This document shows, one piece after another, positions 25,759-35,772 of a DNA stretch of 64,000 bases. The stretch lies in assembly GCA_900546515.1 (NCBI GenBank), contig URDG01000006.1:12530-76529 (forward strand), written 5' to 3'. The translations under genes were made by a program, and so were the position numbers. The notes under the pieces were generated by a model, which saw nothing but the letters and a program-made list of their open reading frames with translations, did no database searches and was not told where the DNA came from. The stretch comes from an uncultured Eubacteriales bacterium. Its GTDB lineage: Bacteria > Bacillota > Clostridia > Oscillospirales > Oscillospiraceae. How positions within the stretch are numbered: the first letter of the stretch is position 1; each line of letters opens with the position of its first letter.

Positions 25759-25787
25759 TTTACAATCTGACAATTTAATGTTAATAT
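25759..25787 (+). promoter_or_regulatory. promoter of nifJ
   Basis: TTTACA (25759-25764), 17 nt, TAATAT (25782-25787). A start near 25794 supports translation from 25845 rather than from the leaderless ATG at 25800. Confidence 0.6.
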
Positions 25788-25844
25788 AACCATGTCTGTA
25801 TGGACAAAGCGCAAGTCAATTTTTTAATGGAGATGAATATAGAC

Positions 25845-28800
25845 ATGCAGAGACACTTCAAGACGATGGACGGCAACAATGCAGCCGCCCATGTATCCTA
25901 CGCATTCACTGAAGTCGCAGCTATCTACCCGATCACTCCTTCCAGCCCCATGGCCGACTATGTTGACCAGTGGGCCGCTGCCGGAAGGAAAAACATCTTC
26001 GGCACCACCGTTAAGGTGCAGGAGATGCAGGCAGAATCCGGCGCAGCCGGTGCTGTCCACGGCTCTCTCAACGCAGGCGCCCTGACCACCACCTACACCG
26101 CGTCCCAGGGTCTTCTTCTTATGATCCCGAACATGTACAAGATCGCTGGCGAGCTGCTGCCCGGCGTGTTCCACGTGTCCGCGCGTACAGTTGCAAGCCA
26201 CACTCTGAACATCTTCGGTGACCACAGCGACGTTATGGCCTGCCGCCAGACCGGCTTTGCCATGCTCGCAGAGTCCAACGTCCAGGAGGTAATGGACCTC
26301 AGCCCGGTCGCACATCTTGCGGCTATCAAGGGCCGCGTTCCTTTCCTCAATTTCTTCGACGGCTTCCGCACCTCTCACGAGCTGCAGAAGATCCAGGTCT
26401 GGGATTACGAGGATCTCAAGGACATGGTCGACATGGACGCCGTCAAGGCATTCCGCGAGCGCGCCCTCAACCCCGAGCATCCCACCATGCGCGGCTCTCA
26501 CGAGAACGGAGATATCTTCTTCCAGAACCGTGAAGCTTCCAACAAGTACTATGAGGCTGTTCCCGCAATAGTCGAGGAGTACATGGGCAAGATCAACGCC
26601 AAGCTCGGCACAGACTACCAGCTGTTCAACTACTACGGCGCTCCCGACGCTGACCGCGTCATCATCGCAATGGGCTCCATCTGCGACGTCGCAGAGGAAG
26701 TCATTGACTACCTGACCGCTCAGGGCGAGAAGGTCGGCCTTGTCAAGGTCCGCCTGTTCCGTCCGTTCTGCCCGGACAAGCTTCTGGCCGCCATCCCCGC
26801 GACTGCAAAGAAGATCGCGGTGCTCGACCGCACCAAGGAGCCCGGCGCACAGGGCGAGCCTCTCTACCTCGATGTCATGACCGCTCTGGCAAATGCCGGC
26901 AGGAACGACATTCAGGTCATCGGCGGCCGCTACGGCCTCGGTTCCAAGGATACGCCTCCCGCTTCCGTGTTCGCTGTCTACAACGAGCTGAAGAAGGACG
27001 AGATGAAGCGCCAGTTCACCATCGGCATTGTCGACGACGTCACCAACCTTTCCCTCGAGGAAGGCCCCGCGCCCAGTACCTCCGTTCCCGGCACCATCGA
27101 GTGCAAGTTCTGGGGTCTCGGCGGCGACGGCACCGTCGGTGCAAACAAGAACTCCATCAAGATCATCGGCGACCACACCGACAAGTTCGTTCAGGCTTAC
27201 TTCCAGTACGACTCCAAGAAGACCGGCGGCGTGACCATCAGCCACCTGCGCTTCGGCGACAAGCCCATCAAGAGCCCGTACTACATCAACAAGGCTGACT
27301 TTGTCGCATGCCATGTTCCTTCCTACATCACCAAGCACTTCCCGATCGTCCGCGACGTCAAGCCCGGCGGAGTGTTCCTTGTGAACTGCCAGTGGGATTT
27401 CGCAGAGCTGGAGCACCACCTCGACGCGGCTTCCAAGCGCTACATAGCAAACAACAATATCCAGCTTTATATGATAAACGCGATCGACCTTGCCAAGAAG
27501 ATCGGCATGGGCAAGCGCACCAACACCATCCTCCAGTCCGCATTCTTCTCTCTGGCAAAGGTCCTGCCCGAGGAAGACGCTCTCAAGTACATGAAGGATG
27601 CAGCTCTCCACTCCTACCTGAAGAAGGGCCAGGACATCGTCGACATGAACTATGCCGCCATTGACGCCGGCGCCACCGCATACGTCAAGGTAGAGGTTCC
27701 TGAATCCTGGAAGACCGCTGAGGATCATGTTGAGACCGTTGAAGAGACCGGCCGTCCCAAGACCGTCAAGATGGTCCGCTCCATCCTCGATCCTGTCGAC
27801 AAGATGGACGGCGACGCTCTGCCCGTATCCGCTTTCGTGGATCACGCAGACGGCACCTTCGAGCTCGGCGCATCCGCATATGAGAAGCGCGGCATCGCAG
27901 TCTCCGTCCCGAAGTGGGATGCAGAGAAGTGCGTACAGTGCAACCAGTGCGCATTCGTCTGCCCGCATGCCACCATCCGTCCCTTCGCGCTCACCGCTGA
28001 CGAGGCGGCAAAGGCTCCCGCACAGACCAAGATGGCAGACATCAAGGTCGGCAAGGGCAAGGGCGAGTACAAGTTCGCAATGGCGGTCTCCCCGCTCGAC
28101 TGCATGGGCTGCGGCGTCTGCATCAGCCAGTGCGGCGTGCACGCAATAGAGATGGTTCCCATGGAGAGCCAGCTGGCAGAGCAGGAAGTTTTCGACTACA
28201 TGGTCGCAAACGTTGCAGAGAAGAAGGACATGTTCGTTGCGGACAACGTCAAGTTCAGCCAGTTCGCACAGCCGTACCTCGAGTTCTCCGGCTCCTGCGC
28301 AGGCTGCGCCGAGACCAGCTATGCACGTCTTGTAACTCAGCTGTTCGGCGATCACATGATAATCTCCAACGCGACCGGATGCTCCTCCATTTGGGGCGGC
28401 CCGGCAGCCACTTCTCCGTACACCGTCAATAAGGAAGGCCACGGTCCCGCATGGGCCAACAGCCTCTTCGAGGATAACGCAGAGCACGGTCTCGGCGTAT
28501 ACCTCGGCCAGAAGAAGATCCGTGACGACGTGAAGGGCGACGTTGAGTACATCGCACAGAACGCCTCCGACGAGAACATCAAGAAGGCAGCTCAGGATTA
28601 CCTCGACACCTACAACGACGGCAACGCCAACCAGGAGCCGGCAAAGCGTCTGGTATCCCTGCTTGAGGCGAAGGGCGCCTGCTGCGAGCATGGTAAGGCA
28701 GTCCTCGACAAGAAGGATTACCTCAACAAGAAGTCCATGTGGATCTTCGGCGGCGACGGCTGGGCATACGACATCGGCTTCGGCGGCGTGGACCACGTCC

Positions 28801-29372
28801 TTGCCTCCGGCGAAGACGTCAACATCTTCGTGTTCAACACCGAGGTTTACTCCAACACCGGCGGACAGGCTTCCAAGGCCTCCAATATCGGTCAGGTCGC
28901 ACAGTTCGCGGCAGCCGGTAAGGAGATCAAGTCCAAGTCCCTCGCTGAGATCGCAATGACCTATGGCTACGTTTATGTTGCGCAGGTCGCAATGGGCGCA
29001 AACAAGGTCCAGACCCTCAAGGCGATCGCCGAGGCAGAGGCTTACCACGGCCCGTCTCTCATCATCGGCTACGCTCCCTGCGAGATGCACAGCATCAAGG
29101 GCGGCATGGAGAACTGCCAGAAAGAGATGGAGAAGGCAGTCAAGTGCGGTTACTGGAACCTCTTCCGCTTCAACCCGGAAGCACAGTCTCAGTTCACGCT
29201 CGACAGCAAGGAGCCCGCTGGCGGCTATCAGGAGTTCCTGATGAACGAGGCGCGCTACAGCCGTCTGACCCGCGAGTTCCCCGAGAGAGCGAACGTTCTG
29301 TTTGCGGAATCCGAGGAGAACGCAAAGGCACGCTACGAGCACCTGATGAAGCTCAAGAGCCTCTACGAATAA
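25845..29372 (+). CDS. nifJ: pyruvate:ferredoxin (flavodoxin) oxidoreductase
   Basis: A 1175-aa single-chain enzyme that oxidises pyruvate with CoA to acetyl-CoA and CO2 and reduces ferredoxin, central to clostridial fermentation. Domain I has MDGNNAAAHVSYAFTEVAAI and YPITPSSPMADYV. Two [4Fe-4S] clusters are bound by CVQCNQCAFVCPH and CMGCGVCISQCGVH. The thiamine diphosphate domain has SGSCAGCAETSYARL, GDGWAYDIGFGGVDHVL and NTEVYSNTGGQASKAS. The first in-frame ATG (25800) has no ribosome site and sits 6 nt from the likely RNA start, so 25845 is preferred. Codon use is strongly biased to C-ending codons, as for a highly expressed gene. Confidence 0.95.
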   Translation: MQRHFKTMDGNNAAAHVSYAFTEVAAIYPITPSSPMADYVDQWAAAGRKNIFGTTVKVQEMQAESGAAGAVHGSLNAGALTTTYTASQGLLLMIPNMYKIAGELLPGVFHVSARTVASHTLNIFGDHSDVMACRQTGFAMLAESNVQEVMDLSPVAHLAAIKGRVPFLNFFDGFRTSHELQKIQVWDYEDLKDMVDMDAVKAFRERALNPEHPTMRGSHENGDIFFQNREASNKYYEAVPAIVEEYMGKINAKLGTDYQLFNYYGAPDADRVIIAMGSICDVAEEVIDYLTAQGEKVGLVKVRLFRPFCPDKLLAAIPATAKKIAVLDRTKEPGAQGEPLYLDVMTALANAGRNDIQVIGGRYGLGSKDTPPASVFAVYNELKKDEMKRQFTIGIVDDVTNLSLEEGPAPSTSVPGTIECKFWGLGGDGTVGANKNSIKIIGDHTDKFVQAYFQYDSKKTGGVTISHLRFGDKPIKSPYYINKADFVACHVPSYITKHFPIVRDVKPGGVFLVNCQWDFAELEHHLDAASKRYIANNNIQLYMINAIDLAKKIGMGKRTNTILQSAFFSLAKVLPEEDALKYMKDAALHSYLKKGQDIVDMNYAAIDAGATAYVKVEVPESWKTAEDHVETVEETGRPKTVKMVRSILDPVDKMDGDALPVSAFVDHADGTFELGASAYEKRGIAVSVPKWDAEKCVQCNQCAFVCPHATIRPFALTADEAAKAPAQTKMADIKVGKGKGEYKFAMAVSPLDCMGCGVCISQCGVHAIEMVPMESQLAEQEVFDYMVANVAEKKDMFVADNVKFSQFAQPYLEFSGSCAGCAETSYARLVTQLFGDHMIISNATGCSSIWGGPAATSPYTVNKEGHGPAWANSLFEDNAEHGLGVYLGQKKIRDDVKGDVEYIAQNASDENIKKAAQDYLDTYNDGNANQEPAKRLVSLLEAKGACCEHGKAVLDKKDYLNKKSMWIFGGDGWAYDIGFGGVDHVLASGEDVNIFVFNTEVYSNTGGQASKASNIGQVAQFAAAGKEIKSKSLAEIAMTYGYVYVAQVAMGANKVQTLKAIAEAEAYHGPSLIIGYAPCEMHSIKGGMENCQKEMEKAVKCGYWNLFRFNPEAQSQFTLDSKEPAGGYQEFLMNEARYSRLTREFPERANVLFAESEENAKARYEHLMKLKSLYE

Positions 29373-29397
29373 TCCGGAATAAAGCAATAAAGCACAG

Positions 29398-29425
29398 CGT
29401 CCCCGGCTCATTTGAGCCGGGGACG
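29398..29425 (+). terminator. terminator of nifJ
   Basis: A perfect 13-bp stem (29398-29410 with 29413-29425) that must open at the tip, followed by TCAGATTTATTTG, 26 bp after the stop. Confidence 0.75.
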
Positions 29426-29532
29426 TCAGATTTATTTGAAACTATGCTCCGAAGTCCGGCAGCAGAGCGGCGAAAAAGATTTACCGGCGGCATGGAATCA
29501 GCCCATGCCGCCGGTGCTTTGCCCTATCGTAT

Positions 29533-30150
29533 TCAGAGCTCTGCCGGACAGCGGAGTATAATGGTTCCTGCCGGCTCGCTGCCGGTTATCTCCAGCACGC
29601 TGCCGTCAAGCCGCTTCACATTCTCAGAGAGAGCCGCAAAATCGTCGACCGTAGAGATCACATCATAGCCGAAGCCGGCACCGCGATAATGCATCGGCAC
29701 GGTGATGCGCGGCTTTATCGCCCCGGCCAGCGCGTGAGCCTGTGCGGCGTCTATCGTGTAATACCCGCCGACCGGGATCAGCAGCACGTCGACCGAGCCG
29801 AGCTTTTCGAGCTGCTCCGGCGACAGCATATGGCCGAGGTCGCCCAGATGGACGACACGCATATTTTCGGCGTCTACAGCGGTGATGCGGTTTTTGCCGC
29901 GCTTCAGACCCTGCACCTCGTCGTGAAAGCAGTCTATACGGAGGACACTGAATGAAGTCGTCCTGCCGCTGCGCTTCACGCCGGCAGTATAGTTGTGGTC
30001 GCCATGGCCGTGACTGCATATTACTTCGTCGGCCGTGAGCGGGGGCAGTGTGAGTCCGGGAACGCTGCCGGGGGAGTAGGGGTCAAAAACGATGCTGCCG
30101 TCTGCCGACTCGAGCATGAAGCACGAGTGGCCATACCATGTAAGCTTCAT
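29533..30150 (-). CDS. MBL-fold metal-dependent hydrolase
   Basis: A 205-aa metallo-beta-lactamase-fold protein: MKLTWYGHSCFMLES at the start, the SHGHGDHN zinc motif near 46-53, HLGDLGHML and a late VPMHYRG. It resembles the UPF0173 / L-ascorbate-6-phosphate lactonase-like group; the substrate is unknown. The ATG at 30150 is chosen because AAGGA lies at the right distance; two earlier in-frame ATGs lack this. It stands alone. Confidence 0.85.
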   Translation of the reverse strand: MKLTWYGHSCFMLESADGSIVFDPYSPGSVPGLTLPPLTADEVICSHGHGDHNYTAGVKRSGRTTSFSVLRIDCFHDEVQGLKRGKNRITAVDAENMRVVHLGDLGHMLSPEQLEKLGSVDVLLIPVGGYYTIDAAQAHALAGAIKPRITVPMHYRGAGFGYDVISTVDDFAALSENVKRLDGSVLEITGSEPAGTIILRCPAEL

Positions 30151-30264
30151 AGTCATTCCTTCTTTCTTCATCCGGTGTTGTTTTCAACTGATGGTTCCGG
30201 ATAACAGTATATCAGAAGACGCGCATGCCTTCAAGGGATTTGTTGGCATGTGTATTATTTGGAG

Positions 30265-30293
30265 TTGACCCGGCTGATATAAAATGATATTAT
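30265..30293 (+). promoter_or_regulatory. promoter of the VanY-like gene
   Basis: TTGACC (30265-30270), 17 nt, TATTAT (30288-30293), about 75 nt before the start at 30367. Confidence 0.7.
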
Positions 30294-30366
30294 ATAATAT
30301 ACTGTGTACAGCTGTGCGCAGAAAAATGGGCTTATAATTGTTTTATATACAGCAGGAGGCTACCAC

Positions 30367-31365
30367 ATGAAATGCAGCCGTGGTTTGAGAATAGTATTCG
30401 GTGTTATTTTTCTGGTGATCTTTGCCGCGTATTTCGTTATGCGCTTCAACGTCTCGCCAAGAACACGCGATTTTGACAGCGACCATGCTTTCGTATACAG
30501 CGAAGTGCAGGCGGTGCTCGATTCGGGCATGAGTCTGGAGGAATATTTCAAGGATGACCCCAGATATGCGCATCTGGCCGGGCAGGCGGCGGCTGAGGAA
30601 CAGCAGGCGGAATCTACGCCGGAGCCGACGCCCGAGGTCACTCCCGAGCCGACGCCGGAGCCCGGATCTCCGGAGGCAAAGGCTGCCGAGCTCGGCCTGC
30701 CCGCTCCGCCTGATATTGACATTACAAGCTGGGAATATGTCCTTGTGAACGGGGATCATTCGATCGGCCAGTATGAACCGGCGCAGCTTGCCTATCTCAA
30801 CCAGACAGCGAGCGAAACGGATATACAGACTGCATACAACGCGAACCGCTGCCCGGTGGATGAGCGCATCGCACAGGCGCTGCTCGACATGGCAAAGGGC
30901 TGCAAGGATGCGGGACTGCCGGTGTTTCTGTCCTCCGGCTACCGCAGCTATTCCGAACAGGCCGCGAACTTCCAGCGCGTGTGCCAGAATAACGGCGTGT
31001 CCGACGGCAAGGATTCCAACGGGCACTATATCACGATGCCCGCCGGATGCAGTGAGCACCAGACCGGTCTTAGCTGCGATATAACGGACGTTTACCGCGA
31101 GATCAAGAACTCTGAGATCGAAAATACCGACACGTATAAATGGCTCCTTGAGCACTGCGCGGAATACGGCTTTATCCACCGCTTTCCGAGCGGCAAGGAG
31201 GATGTGACCGGCGTTATGTACGAGCCGTTCCATTTCCGCTATGTCGGCATTGAGGCGGCAAGGTATATAGAGGACAACGGCCTCTGCCTTGAGGAGTTCG
31301 TCGAGCTCTACAGCGGCAGCGCATCGGAGGCTGAGGCGGAGCCCACGCCAAGCCCCGCGGCATGA
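30367..31365 (+). CDS. VanY-type D-alanyl-D-alanine carboxypeptidase, membrane anchored
   Basis: A 332-aa protein with an N-terminal membrane anchor (about residues 6-25), a proline-threonine-glutamate linker near 85-102 (PEPTPEVTPEPTPEP), and a VanY/M15 peptidase domain: SSGYRSYSEQAANF, the zinc motif SEHQTGLSCDITD and the last ligand in EPFHFRYVG. It trims the terminal D-Ala from peptidoglycan stems outside the membrane. AGGAGG precedes the ATG at 30367. No van resistance genes are near, so a housekeeping cell-wall role is likely. Confidence 0.9.
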   Translation: MKCSRGLRIVFGVIFLVIFAAYFVMRFNVSPRTRDFDSDHAFVYSEVQAVLDSGMSLEEYFKDDPRYAHLAGQAAAEEQQAESTPEPTPEVTPEPTPEPGSPEAKAAELGLPAPPDIDITSWEYVLVNGDHSIGQYEPAQLAYLNQTASETDIQTAYNANRCPVDERIAQALLDMAKGCKDAGLPVFLSSGYRSYSEQAANFQRVCQNNGVSDGKDSNGHYITMPAGCSEHQTGLSCDITDVYREIKNSEIENTDTYKWLLEHCAEYGFIHRFPSGKEDVTGVMYEPFHFRYVGIEAARYIEDNGLCLEEFVELYSGSASEAEAEPTPSPAA

Positions 31366-31411
31366 TTTCATATTCCTATATAATAATAGCAGCATCATAT
31401 ATTATAATGAT

Positions 31412-31452
31412 AAAAAAACACGGAGAACTCATCTGAGTCCTCCGTGTTTTTT
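31412..31452. terminator. bidirectional terminator
   Basis: A7 CACGGAG and CTCCGTG T6 arms frame a GA-rich loop with an inner ACTCA/TGAGT stem. It serves the VanY-like gene and mnmA, which converge here. Confidence 0.85.
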
Positions 31453-31492
31453 GCGCCGCCGGCCGGCAGCAGCGGTCTGCGTTCATGCGGTG

Positions 31493-32494
31493 CTATTCCT
31501 GAACGATAAACCCGCCGCCGAGCAGCCGGTCCCCGTCATAAAGAACGGCGGACTGCCCCGCTGCCGGGGCGCGCACCGGCTCGTCGCATATTATGTGCAC
31601 GATTCCGCCGTCAACATACGCCGTGCAGGGCGGGTTTTCCCACTTCGTGTGCCGAACGCGCACGCTTGCGCGTACCGGCCTATCGGGAACATCACACAGC
31701 CAGTTGAAATTGCGTGCGATGACCTCAGTTTTGAAAAGCTCCTCCCACAGCGCAAGCTCTATCGTGTTTGACGCGACGTCTATATGGGAGATATATACCT
31801 TGCGCCCGTCGATCATGCCGGGGCGGCGCTGGCCGACAGTGTAGCGGTATATCCCATCATGCTGTCCCACGACCTCGCCGTGGAATATAAAATCGCCCGG
31901 CCCCGGCAGAGCGGTGCGGCGGCCAAGCCATGAGATATAATCCTTGTCGGGAATAAAGCAGATCTCCATGCTGTCGCCCTTGTGTGCGACGGGCAGTCCG
32001 AATTCCTCCGCCATAGCGCGCGTCTGCACCTTTTCGTACATGCCGAGCGGGAAGATGACGCGCGCTGCCTGCTCGCGCGTAAGACGGCAGAGCATATAGG
32101 TCTGATCGTTGGACGGACGTCCCTTGAATATCATGCCGTTCTCACTGCGGGCGTAGTGGCCTGTGGCGACAAATTCAGCGCCGAGCCTGTCCGCCGCGTC
32201 GCAGAGGGTCCTGAATTTAACGGAGGGATTGCAGATCACGCAGGGGTTTGGGGTCTCGCCGCGGAGATAGCATTCTGTGAACGGCGAGCAGACATTCCGC
32301 TCAAGCTCCGCGCGTACATCTGCGACCTCCAGCGGGATGCCGACATATTCCGCTGTTTTCACGGCGTCATTCAGGGCGTTTTCATCGGAATTGTCCATAT
32401 AAAGGCCGTATACTTCATATCCGGCTCTTTTTAAAAGCACGGAACACACGGCGGAATCAACGCCGCCGGAAAAGCCCAGAACTACCTTTTTCAT
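31493..32494 (-). CDS. mnmA: tRNA-specific 2-thiouridylase MnmA
   Basis: A 333-aa PP-loop enzyme that makes 2-thiouridine at wobble U34 of tRNA Glu, Gln and Lys. The ATP loop SGGVDS is at 9-14; the catalytic cysteines are C85 in NPCVICN and C179 in DSMEICFIPD; TGHYAR and YTVGQRR are also present. Sulfur comes from a cysteine desulfurase, two of which lie in this window. Its ATG overlaps the mnmG stop (ATGA), coupling two enzymes that act on the same wobble base. Confidence 0.95.
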   Translation of the reverse strand: MKKVVLGFSGGVDSAVCSVLLKRAGYEVYGLYMDNSDENALNDAVKTAEYVGIPLEVADVRAELERNVCSPFTECYLRGETPNPCVICNPSVKFRTLCDAADRLGAEFVATGHYARSENGMIFKGRPSNDQTYMLCRLTREQAARVIFPLGMYEKVQTRAMAEEFGLPVAHKGDSMEICFIPDKDYISWLGRRTALPGPGDFIFHGEVVGQHDGIYRYTVGQRRPGMIDGRKVYISHIDVASNTIELALWEELFKTEVIARNFNWLCDVPDRPVRASVRVRHTKWENPPCTAYVDGGIVHIICDEPVRAPAAGQSAVLYDGDRLLGGGFIVQE

Positions 32495-34365
32495 CGGTTC
32501 TTACTCTCCACATATATCATCAGCACCGACACGTCCGCCGGGGACACGCCGGATATGCGCCCGGCCTGCCCGAAGCTCGCGGGGCGTATTTTTTTCAGCT
32601 TCTCGCGCGCCTCGATGCGCAGGCCGGGAATGTCGTCATAATCTATATCCGCAGGGAGCGGGCGAACCTCAAGCTTTGTGAACTCCTCCACCTCGCGCAG
32701 CTGGCGCTTTATATAGCCGTCGTATTTCAGCCTTATTTCGACCTGCGCGCAGATCGCGCGGCTGAGCTGCGGCCGCGCGGGATCAAACGGCGCGGTGTCC
32801 GCATAGCTGACCTGCGGACGGCGGATGAGGTCGGCGAGGGATATGCCGTTGTTTGCCTGCGCTGTGCCGCGCGCAGTCAGCATTGCGTTCAGCTCCGCGC
32901 TTGGGGCGATGTGAGTATGCTCAAGGCGGGCAAGCTCGGCGTCCACCGCGGCGTATTTGGCGAGCACCGCCTGATAGCGCTGCTCGGAGACGAGGCCGAT
33001 GCGGCGGCCGATATGCGCAAGGCGCTGGTCGGCGTTATCCTGCCGGTGCAGCAGCCTGTATTCACTGCGCGAGGTCATCATGCGGTAAGGCTCGTTCGTG
33101 CCCTTGGTCACAAGGTCGTCGATGAGCGTGCCGATATATCCGTCGCTGCGGCGGAGAATAAGCGGCTCTTCGCCCTTGAGCTTCAGCGCGGCGTTCACGC
33201 CCGCGACGAAGCCCTGCACCGCGGCTTCCTCATAACCGGAGGAGCCGTTGAACTGCCCTGCGCCGTACAGACCGGCGATCTTCTTCGTTTCGAGCGTGGC
33301 ATACAGCTCCGTCGGGTCGACGCAGTCATACTCTATGGCATAGGCGCAGCGCGTCATTTCCGCATGCTCAAGTCCGGATATCGTGTGCATCATCTCTATC
33401 TGCACCTCCTCGGGCATGGAGGACGAGAAGCCCTGAATATAAAGCTCCTCCGTGTTCAGCCCCATAGGCTCTATAAAAAGCTGGTGGCGCGGCTTATCGG
33501 CGAAGGTCATTACCTTCGTCTCGATACTCGGACAGTAGCGCGGGCCGATACCCTCGATAACGCCGGAGTATATCGGGCTGCGGTCAAGGTTGGCGCGGAT
33601 TATTTCATGCGTACGCGCGTTCGTATACGTGAGATAGCACACGGCGGAGTTGTTCGGGACATGCTCTGTGGAAAACGAGAAGGGCTCAGGCTCCGCATCC
33701 CCGGGCTGAAGCTCCATCTTTGAAAAATCCACGGTGCGTGCGTTCACTCTGGGCGGCGTGCCGGTCTTGAACCGGCGCATGGAGAGACCGAGCCCGCACA
33801 GGCGCGGCGCGAGAGACGTCGCGGCGGCGAGTCCGTCGGGACCGGAGGTGCGCAGCACCTCGCCGACGATTGTGCGGCCGCCGAGATATGTACCGGTCGC
33901 AATTACGACGGCGCGGCAGGACCAGACGGCTCCCGTATGCGTCGTCACCGAGACGACATGCCCGTTTTCAACGCCGATATCCACGACCTCAGCCTGCTTT
34001 ACGCGCAGGTTCTCCTGAAGCTCAAGAGTGTGCTTCATTATCTCCTGATAGCGCCGGCGGTCAGCCTGCGCGCGCAGAGAATGCACCGCAGGACCCTTGC
34101 CGAGATTGAGCATACGGTACTGTATGCAGGCTTTGTCGGCAGCCTTCGCCATCTCGCCGCCGAGCGCGTCAAGCTCGCGCACGAGATGGCCCTTGCCCGT
34201 GCCGCCTATGGCGGGGTTGCAGGGCATGTTGCCGATGCTGTCGAGATTGACTGTGAAGCATACCGTGTCAAGCCCGAGCCGCGCCGCAGCGAGCGCCGCT
34301 TCGATCCCGGCGTGTCCTGCACCGATGACCGCAATATCACATTTTCCCGCGTCGTATCTGATCAA
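32491..34365 (-). CDS. mnmG: tRNA uridine-5-carboxymethylaminomethyl modification enzyme MnmG/GidA
   Basis: A 624-aa FAD protein: N-terminal DIAVIGAGHAGIEAALAAAR dinucleotide fold, MPCNPAIGGTGKGHLVRE, ALGGEMAKAADKACIQYRML, GTYLGGRTIVGE and RPGYAIEYDCVDP-like CAYAIEYDCVDPTEL. With MnmE it adds the carboxymethylaminomethyl group to U34. The start is a TTG with GGGGAG upstream. mnmE is not in the window. The order mnmG-mnmA gives a compact wobble-uridine operon. Confidence 0.95.
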   Translation of the reverse strand: MIRYDAGKCDIAVIGAGHAGIEAALAAARLGLDTVCFTVNLDSIGNMPCNPAIGGTGKGHLVRELDALGGEMAKAADKACIQYRMLNLGKGPAVHSLRAQADRRRYQEIMKHTLELQENLRVKQAEVVDIGVENGHVVSVTTHTGAVWSCRAVVIATGTYLGGRTIVGEVLRTSGPDGLAAATSLAPRLCGLGLSMRRFKTGTPPRVNARTVDFSKMELQPGDAEPEPFSFSTEHVPNNSAVCYLTYTNARTHEIIRANLDRSPIYSGVIEGIGPRYCPSIETKVMTFADKPRHQLFIEPMGLNTEELYIQGFSSSMPEEVQIEMMHTISGLEHAEMTRCAYAIEYDCVDPTELYATLETKKIAGLYGAGQFNGSSGYEEAAVQGFVAGVNAALKLKGEEPLILRRSDGYIGTLIDDLVTKGTNEPYRMMTSRSEYRLLHRQDNADQRLAHIGRRIGLVSEQRYQAVLAKYAAVDAELARLEHTHIAPSAELNAMLTARGTAQANNGISLADLIRRPQVSYADTAPFDPARPQLSRAICAQVEIRLKYDGYIKRQLREVEEFTKLEVRPLPADIDYDDIPGLRIEAREKLKKIRPASFGQAGRISGVSPADVSVLMIYVESKNR

Positions 34366-34558
34366 AGGAATTACTCCCCGCTTTTTTAAAATATACTATG
34401 CTATTATAGCCGCCGAGTCCGGGTACGTCAAGAATCAGCAAAAAACAACGCTTGACCGGAACAGGCGGAAAATATATAATTTTTACAGGAACATTATGCG
34501 CGGAAGCGCAGTCTAACAAATATACGATAAAACACGGCGGAAAAAGGAGGATGCGAAC

Positions 34559-35743
34559 ATGAAAAGACTGAGAAGGTATTTCGCGGCGGTACTCGCGGCA
34601 TTGGGGATGCTCGCGTCCGTTTCCGCGGCGGCGCCCGTTACGGCGAGCGCCGAAGCCTTAGAGGGCTATAATCCGATCACCAAGGTGCTTGCGACGACGT
34701 CGCAGTCTCCCGTTGCAATGATGAGCGCGTCGCAGATCACTGCCGCAACGAGCACTGCCGGCTGCTATCTGACGGGCATAGGCTGGTATGATATGTCCGG
34801 GCAGCCGATAGATACCTTCACCACGGATTATGCCACGGTGCAGATCCGCCTTGACGCGGATGCCGGGAGCTACTTTGCGGATGGGCTGCAGGCCTATCTC
34901 AACAACACCGCGGTAGACTGCCAGATCGGCGACGGCGGGCGCTATGTGATACTCACGCGGGTATATGCGCCCGATGTCTGGGCACCGACGATAACAAAGC
35001 ACCCAACGAGCGAGAATATCAAGGAGGGCGAGCTGACCTCTTTTGTTGCAACGGCTACCGGTGTGGACAAGAGCACGTGGACGCTCATCGACGCAAACGG
35101 GAAAAAGTACACGATGGAGGAGCTTGCTGCGGCCTATCCGGGGCTGACCTACAGCGAGACCTATGGAAAAGTAGTGCTGCGCAATGTCCCCGCGGCGCTT
35201 GACAACAGCAGGATATACTGCACTTTCTCCGGCACAGGCGGCTCGAAGGAGACGAATGCGGCCTATCTCTATGTAAAGTCCGCCTCTCCGACGCCTACGC
35301 CCAGCCCAAGCCCGACGCCTGCGCCCAGTCCGACGCCGACCCCGTCCCCGTCCGGCGATGTGCAGACGGCAGATACTGACCATGAGCACAGCTATGGCCG
35401 AGAGTGGAAGTTCGACGCCGGTGAGCACTGGCACGAGTGCAGCATCTGCGGCGAAAAAGCGGACTCGGCGGAGCACACGATGACCTGGGTCGAGACAAAG
35501 AAGGCGACGAAGAAGGAGTCCGGCGAGGAAAAAGGCGTGTGCAGCGTGTGCGATTATAAGGCGACGCGCACAGTCGAATACGAAAAGCCGGCCGACAGCG
35601 GGAAATGGATACTCTATGCCGGCATAGGCGCTGCGGCTGTCGTGGTGCTGCTGATGATAGCTTCGGCGGCGAGACAGAACCGCGCCCGGCGCCGCCGTCA
35701 GGCTGCGCGCAGGCGTCGGTATTACGAGGACGAGGACAGGTAA
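34559..35743 (+). CDS. secreted, C-terminally anchored surface protein
   Basis: A 394-aa protein with a signal peptide (RRYFAAVLAALGMLASVSAA, cleavage after about residue 30), an Ig-like or carbohydrate-type region to about 230, a low-complexity PTPSPSPTPAPSPT linker at about 240-262, a short domain with paired CxxC motifs (CSIC and CSVC) and a C-terminal membrane segment (WILYAGIGAAAVVVLLMIAS) followed by a very basic arginine-rich tail. There is no LPXTG. It is probably exposed outside the membrane. AAAGGAGG precedes the ATG. Function is not known. Confidence 0.75.
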   Translation: MKRLRRYFAAVLAALGMLASVSAAAPVTASAEALEGYNPITKVLATTSQSPVAMMSASQITAATSTAGCYLTGIGWYDMSGQPIDTFTTDYATVQIRLDADAGSYFADGLQAYLNNTAVDCQIGDGGRYVILTRVYAPDVWAPTITKHPTSENIKEGELTSFVATATGVDKSTWTLIDANGKKYTMEELAAAYPGLTYSETYGKVVLRNVPAALDNSRIYCTFSGTGGSKETNAAYLYVKSASPTPTPSPSPTPAPSPTPTPSPSGDVQTADTDHEHSYGREWKFDAGEHWHECSICGEKADSAEHTMTWVETKKATKKESGEEKGVCSVCDYKATRTVEYEKPADSGKWILYAGIGAAAVVVLLMIASAARQNRARRRRQAARRRRYYEDEDR

Positions 35744-35772
35744 AAGGCCTGAGCCGGCCGTAAAATTATCTT

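Noticed and set aside
25800..25844. Translation start of nifJ at the first in-frame ATG
   Set aside because: No ribosome site, and it lies about 6 nt from the likely RNA start; the ATG at 25845 gives the usual N-terminus.
25824..29411. A 1195-codon open frame antisense to nifJ
   Set aside because: It is a shadow of the strongly C-ending codon use of nifJ. It has no family-like motifs and no ribosome site, while nifJ carries every expected domain.
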